A DNA stretch of 7,033 bases from positions 1-7,033 of the forward strand of contig JAHFHJ010000077.1 of assembly GCA_023246985.1 (NCBI GenBank). The letters are read 5' to 3'. The notes beneath the pieces were generated by a model. The model worked only from the letters and a program-made list of their open reading frames with translations, had not been told where the DNA came from and searched no databases. Shown in pieces: positions 4,719-7,033 of the stretch. The stretch is from Candidatus Omnitrophota bacterium. Lineage in GTDB: Bacteria; Omnitrophota; Omnitrophia; Omnitrophales; Aquincolibacteriaceae. A program made the position numbers and the translations under genes. The first letter of the stretch is position 1, and each line of letters starts with the position of its first letter.

Positions 4719-6860
4719 CTAAAGTTTGAAGAGCATATCCGCATAGGTCGGGACCGGCCAAAGTTCCGTCGGAGTCACGCCTTCGAGTTCATCGATGTCT
4801 TTACGGAGTTCATTCATCGCCACAACCACCTTATCGCGGAACGCTTCCGCGCGCTTGGCGACCTCGGCCACATGGTGTGCCTTCTTGATCGCCGCCTCAA
4901 GCGTCGTGAGCTTTTGAGAGGCCGAGGTCAAAAGGCCGCTCACGGCTGTCAGGAGATCCTTCTGGACTGAAGTTGAAGCCGAAGCGGCTTTTAGCGAAAC
5001 CATATCGCCGGCGAGCTGGGCCGCGAACTTCAATCCCGCGGGGATGAAGAGACGCTTCACCATCTGGACGGACGCCTGCGCTTCAATATTCACATGCTTG
5101 ATATAACCTTCGAGATAGATCTCGTAGCGGGAATGCAGTTCTTTGGGGGCAAGCACTTGATATTTGTCAAAAAGCTTCTCCGCCGCGGAGTTGGCCATAG
5201 AACCCAGCGCTTCGATGCCGGTCTTGATGTTGGGAAGTCCGCGCTTTTTGGCCTCCTCGACCCACTCCTCCGCATAGTTGTTCCCGTTAAAAATGATGCG
5301 TTCGTGTTTTTTCATTGCGTCACGGACGATCGCGGTCGCTTCCTTATTGAGGCCGTTCTTACCGGCCTTTTCAAGACGGGTCGCGATCTCATCGAGCGCT
5401 TCCGCGACGATGGTGTTGATCACGATGTTCGGACCCGAGATCGAGGCCGAAGATCCGACCATACGGAACTCGAATTTGTTGCCCGTGAAGGCGAAAGGCG
5501 AGGTACGGTTGCGGTCCGTGTTGTCTTTCGGAAGCGGCGGGAGAGAATCCACGCCGATATTCAAAAAGCTCTGCCCGCGGGACTGCACTTTCTTGCCTTT
5601 TTCGATTCCTTCCAGGATTTCCGTGAGCTCTTCACCCATGAAGATGGAGATGATGGCCGGCGGCGCTTCATTGGCGCCGAGACGAAGGTCATTGCCCGGA
5701 TTGCCGCAGCTCGCGCGAAGTTTATCCGCGTGACGATCGACAGCCGTGAGAAGCGCGCTCACAAAGATCAGAAATTGCTCGTTCTCAGAGGGCGTTTTCC
5801 CCGGCTCAAGCAAGTTCTGCCCGTCATCGGTCCCAAGCGACCAGTTGTTGTGTTTGCCGGAACCATTCACGCCCGCAAACGGTTTCTCGTGAAGAAGGCA
5901 AACGAGGTCATGACGGAGCGCCACTTTCTGCATCGTCTCCATCACCAGCTGATTATGGTCCGCCGCGATGTTGGTCGTCGAAAAGATCGGCGCCATTTCA
6001 TACTGAGCGGGAGCCACTTCATTGTGTTTGGTCTTGGAAGAGATACCCATCTTCCAGAGCTCCACGTCCAAGTCTTTCATAAACGCGGAGATACGGTCCT
6101 TGATCGCGCCGAAATACTGGTCTTCGAGTTCCTGGCCCTTGGGAGACGCCGCGCCGAAAAGCGTCCGTCCGGAAACGATCAGATCGAGCCGTTTTTCATA
6201 ATAATCTTTGTCGATCAGAAAGTATTCCTGTTCGGGACCGACCGTCGCGGTCACGCGCCTCGTGGTTTTGTTGCCAAGCGCCCTCAACACGCGGACCGCC
6301 TGTTTGGAAACTGCTTCCATCGAGCGGAGAAGCGGCGTTTTCTTGTCGAGCGCTTCGCTCGTATAAGAGCAAAACGCCGTCGGGATGGCTAGCGTCACAT
6401 TCCCGGACGCGTCTTCCTTCAGGAACGCGGGCGAGGTACAATCCCACGCCGTATAGCCGCGCGCTTCGAAAGTGGAGCGGAGGCCGCCGCTGGGAAAAGA
6501 CGACGCATCCGGCTCCCCCTGGGCCAACTGTTTTCCGGAAAATTCCATGATCACGGTGCCGTCATCGGTCGGGGAGATGAAAGAATCGTGTTTTTCCGCG
6601 GTCTTACCCGTCAGCGGCTGAAACCAATGCGTATAGTGAGTGGCGCCTTTTTCAATGGCCCAATCCTTCATCGCGTTCGCGACAACATTGGCCACTTCCG
6701 CCGATAAAGGAAGACCCTGCTGGATGGTCTTCTTCAGGGCCTTATAAGTCTCCTTGGGAAGACGTTCTTTCATGGTCCGGTCATTAAAAACATTACTTCC
6801 AAAAATTTTGGTCACATCGATCTTTTCAAAGCCGCAATGACACGCATGACATTCGTCCAT
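4719..6860 (-). CDS. glnN: Glutamine synthetase type III (GSIII)
   Basis: This enzyme makes glutamine from glutamate, ammonia and ATP in the cytoplasm. At 713 aa it has the length of the GSIII family, which is much longer than GSI or GSII and forms double-ring dodecamers. The N-terminal region IFGSNVFN...MKERLPKETYKALKKT (about 19-45) and KGATHYTHWFQPLTG (71-85) are GSIII signatures. Catalytic-core motifs follow in order: TVGPEQEYFLID (206-217), KHNEVAPAQYE (278-288), HEKPFAGVNGSGKHNNWS (324-341), RLGANEAPPAI (393-403) and NRTSPFAFTGNKFEFRMVGS (451-470). A long helical C-terminal region ends WPVPTYADMLFKL. The start at 6860 has AAGGGGG 5 nt before the ATG, and no later ATG would keep the conserved N-terminus. 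Residues 4-9 are CHACHC, a cysteine/histidine cluster I do not expect at a GSIII N-terminus. The gene has its own sigma-54 promoter and downstream hairpin. GSIII lacks the Tyr adenylylation site of enteric GSI, so control is likely transcriptional and allosteric. Confidence 0.97.
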   Translation of the reverse strand: MDECHACHCGFEKIDVTKIFGSNVFNDRTMKERLPKETYKALKKTIQQGLPLSAEVANVVANAMKDWAIEKGATHYTHWFQPLTGKTAEKHDSFISPTDDGTVIMEFSGKQLAQGEPDASSFPSGGLRSTFEARGYTAWDCTSPAFLKEDASGNVTLAIPTAFCSYTSEALDKKTPLLRSMEAVSKQAVRVLRALGNKTTRRVTATVGPEQEYFLIDKDYYEKRLDLIVSGRTLFGAASPKGQELEDQYFGAIKDRISAFMKDLDVELWKMGISSKTKHNEVAPAQYEMAPIFSTTNIAADHNQLVMETMQKVALRHDLVCLLHEKPFAGVNGSGKHNNWSLGTDDGQNLLEPGKTPSENEQFLIFVSALLTAVDRHADKLRASCGNPGNDLRLGANEAPPAIISIFMGEELTEILEGIEKGKKVQSRGQSFLNIGVDSLPPLPKDNTDRNRTSPFAFTGNKFEFRMVGSSASISGPNIVINTIVAEALDEIATRLEKAGKNGLNKEATAIVRDAMKKHERIIFNGNNYAEEWVEEAKKRGLPNIKTGIEALGSMANSAAEKLFDKYQVLAPKELHSRYEIYLEGYIKHVNIEAQASVQMVKRLFIPAGLKFAAQLAGDMVSLKAASASTSVQKDLLTAVSGLLTSASQKLTTLEAAIKKAHHVAEVAKRAEAFRDKVVVAMNELRKDIDELEGVTPTELWPVPTYADMLFKL

Positions 6861-6901
6861 AAAATCCCCCTTTTTTGGATTGTAAAAATTCTCGGTTTGG
6901 C

Positions 6902-6919
6902 CCTTCTCATTCGAGAAGG
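6902..6919 (-). repeat. 7-bp palindrome in the glnN leader
   Basis: CCTTCTC-ATTC-GAGAAGG is a perfect 7-bp stem with a 4-nt loop, placed about 10 nt after the predicted sigma-54 start and about 40 nt before the ATG. No U-tract follows directly, so it is not a terminator. It could be an RNA-stabilising leader hairpin or an operator. Confidence 0.45.
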
Positions 6920-6939
6920 AACGCTATTTTATCATTAAA

Positions 6940-6955
6940 TGCAAATTCTATGCCA
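6940..6955 (-). promoter_or_regulatory. Sigma-54 promoter of glnN
   Basis: The minus strand reads TGGCAT-AGAAT-TTGCA, with the invariant GG and GC correctly spaced and one mismatch (T for C) from TGGCAC-N5-TTGCW. The -12 C is at 6941, giving a start near 6929 and a leader of about 69 nt. CTATACC at 6975-6981 lies about 24 bp upstream of the -24 GG, next to the palindrome CCCGCGGG (6981-6988). The rest of the upstream region to the window edge shows no gene. Confidence 0.8.
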
Positions 6956-7033
6956 AATACGGAGCTTTGTTTTCCTATACCCCGCGGGTCCTTTCCGCTA
7001 TCCAAAAGACAGATTCGTCGCTGCCTGCCCCAC

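Noticed and set aside
5094..6392. Plus-strand open frame of 432 codons opposite glnN
   Set aside because: It is fully antisense to an unmistakable glutamine synthetase, rich in Arg, Phe, Asp and His as mirror frames usually are, and has no recognisable family or clear ribosome-binding site.

Overview
This window is a compact nitrogen-assimilation locus in which every supported gene lies on the minus strand. In transcription order (right to left) it holds a type III glutamine synthetase (glnN, about 713 aa), an AmtB-family ammonium transporter (442 aa), a PII signalling protein, a second and distinct ammonium transporter (516 aa from the start chosen here), a second PII protein, and the first 54 residues of a small protein with a Fis/NtrC-type helix-turn-helix that runs off the left edge. 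I see no rRNA, tRNA, CRISPR array, insertion sequence or transposase gene.

Three good sigma-54 (-24/-12) promoters can be read directly from the sequence. They lie just upstream of glnN (TGGCAT-N5-TTGCA), the 442-aa transporter (TGGCAC-N5-TTGCA) and the 516-aa transporter (TGGCAC-N5-TTGCC). The heptamer GGTATAG/CTATACC occurs only three times in the window. Each copy lies a few tens of bases upstream of one of these promoters, so it is a candidate activator-binding motif. An inverted repeat, different in sequence each time, lies between each promoter and its start codon. A GC-rich hairpin followed by a T-rich tract separates glnN from the first transporter. The likely units are therefore glnN alone, amt-glnK (228-nt spacer, no promoter seen in it) and amt-glnK (27-nt spacer), possibly continuing into the Fis-like gene.

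The parts fit one task: Amt proteins bring in ammonium, glutamine synthetase fixes it into glutamine, and the two PII proteins read 2-oxoglutarate and ATP/ADP and gate the transporters. Neither PII has Tyr51, the uridylylation site of the enterobacterial proteins (Phe51 in one, Glu51 in the other), or Ser49, the cyanobacterial phosphorylation site. Control by effector binding alone is the simplest reading. The two amt-PII pairs are clearly different from each other and do not look like a recent tandem duplication.

The organism is a bacterium that uses sigma-54 and has GC content of roughly 50-55% (estimated by eye). Both transporters carry N-terminal signal-like peptides, as E. coli AmtB does. 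Short palindromic GGGGTCA and GGGGACAG-like repeats in the spacers recall uncultured lineages such as Omnitrophota, but that is an impression; I cannot assign a phylum. The most unusual non-coding part is the spacer between the first transporter and its PII gene: four alternating CCCCGT/ACGGGG segments can form mutually exclusive stems.
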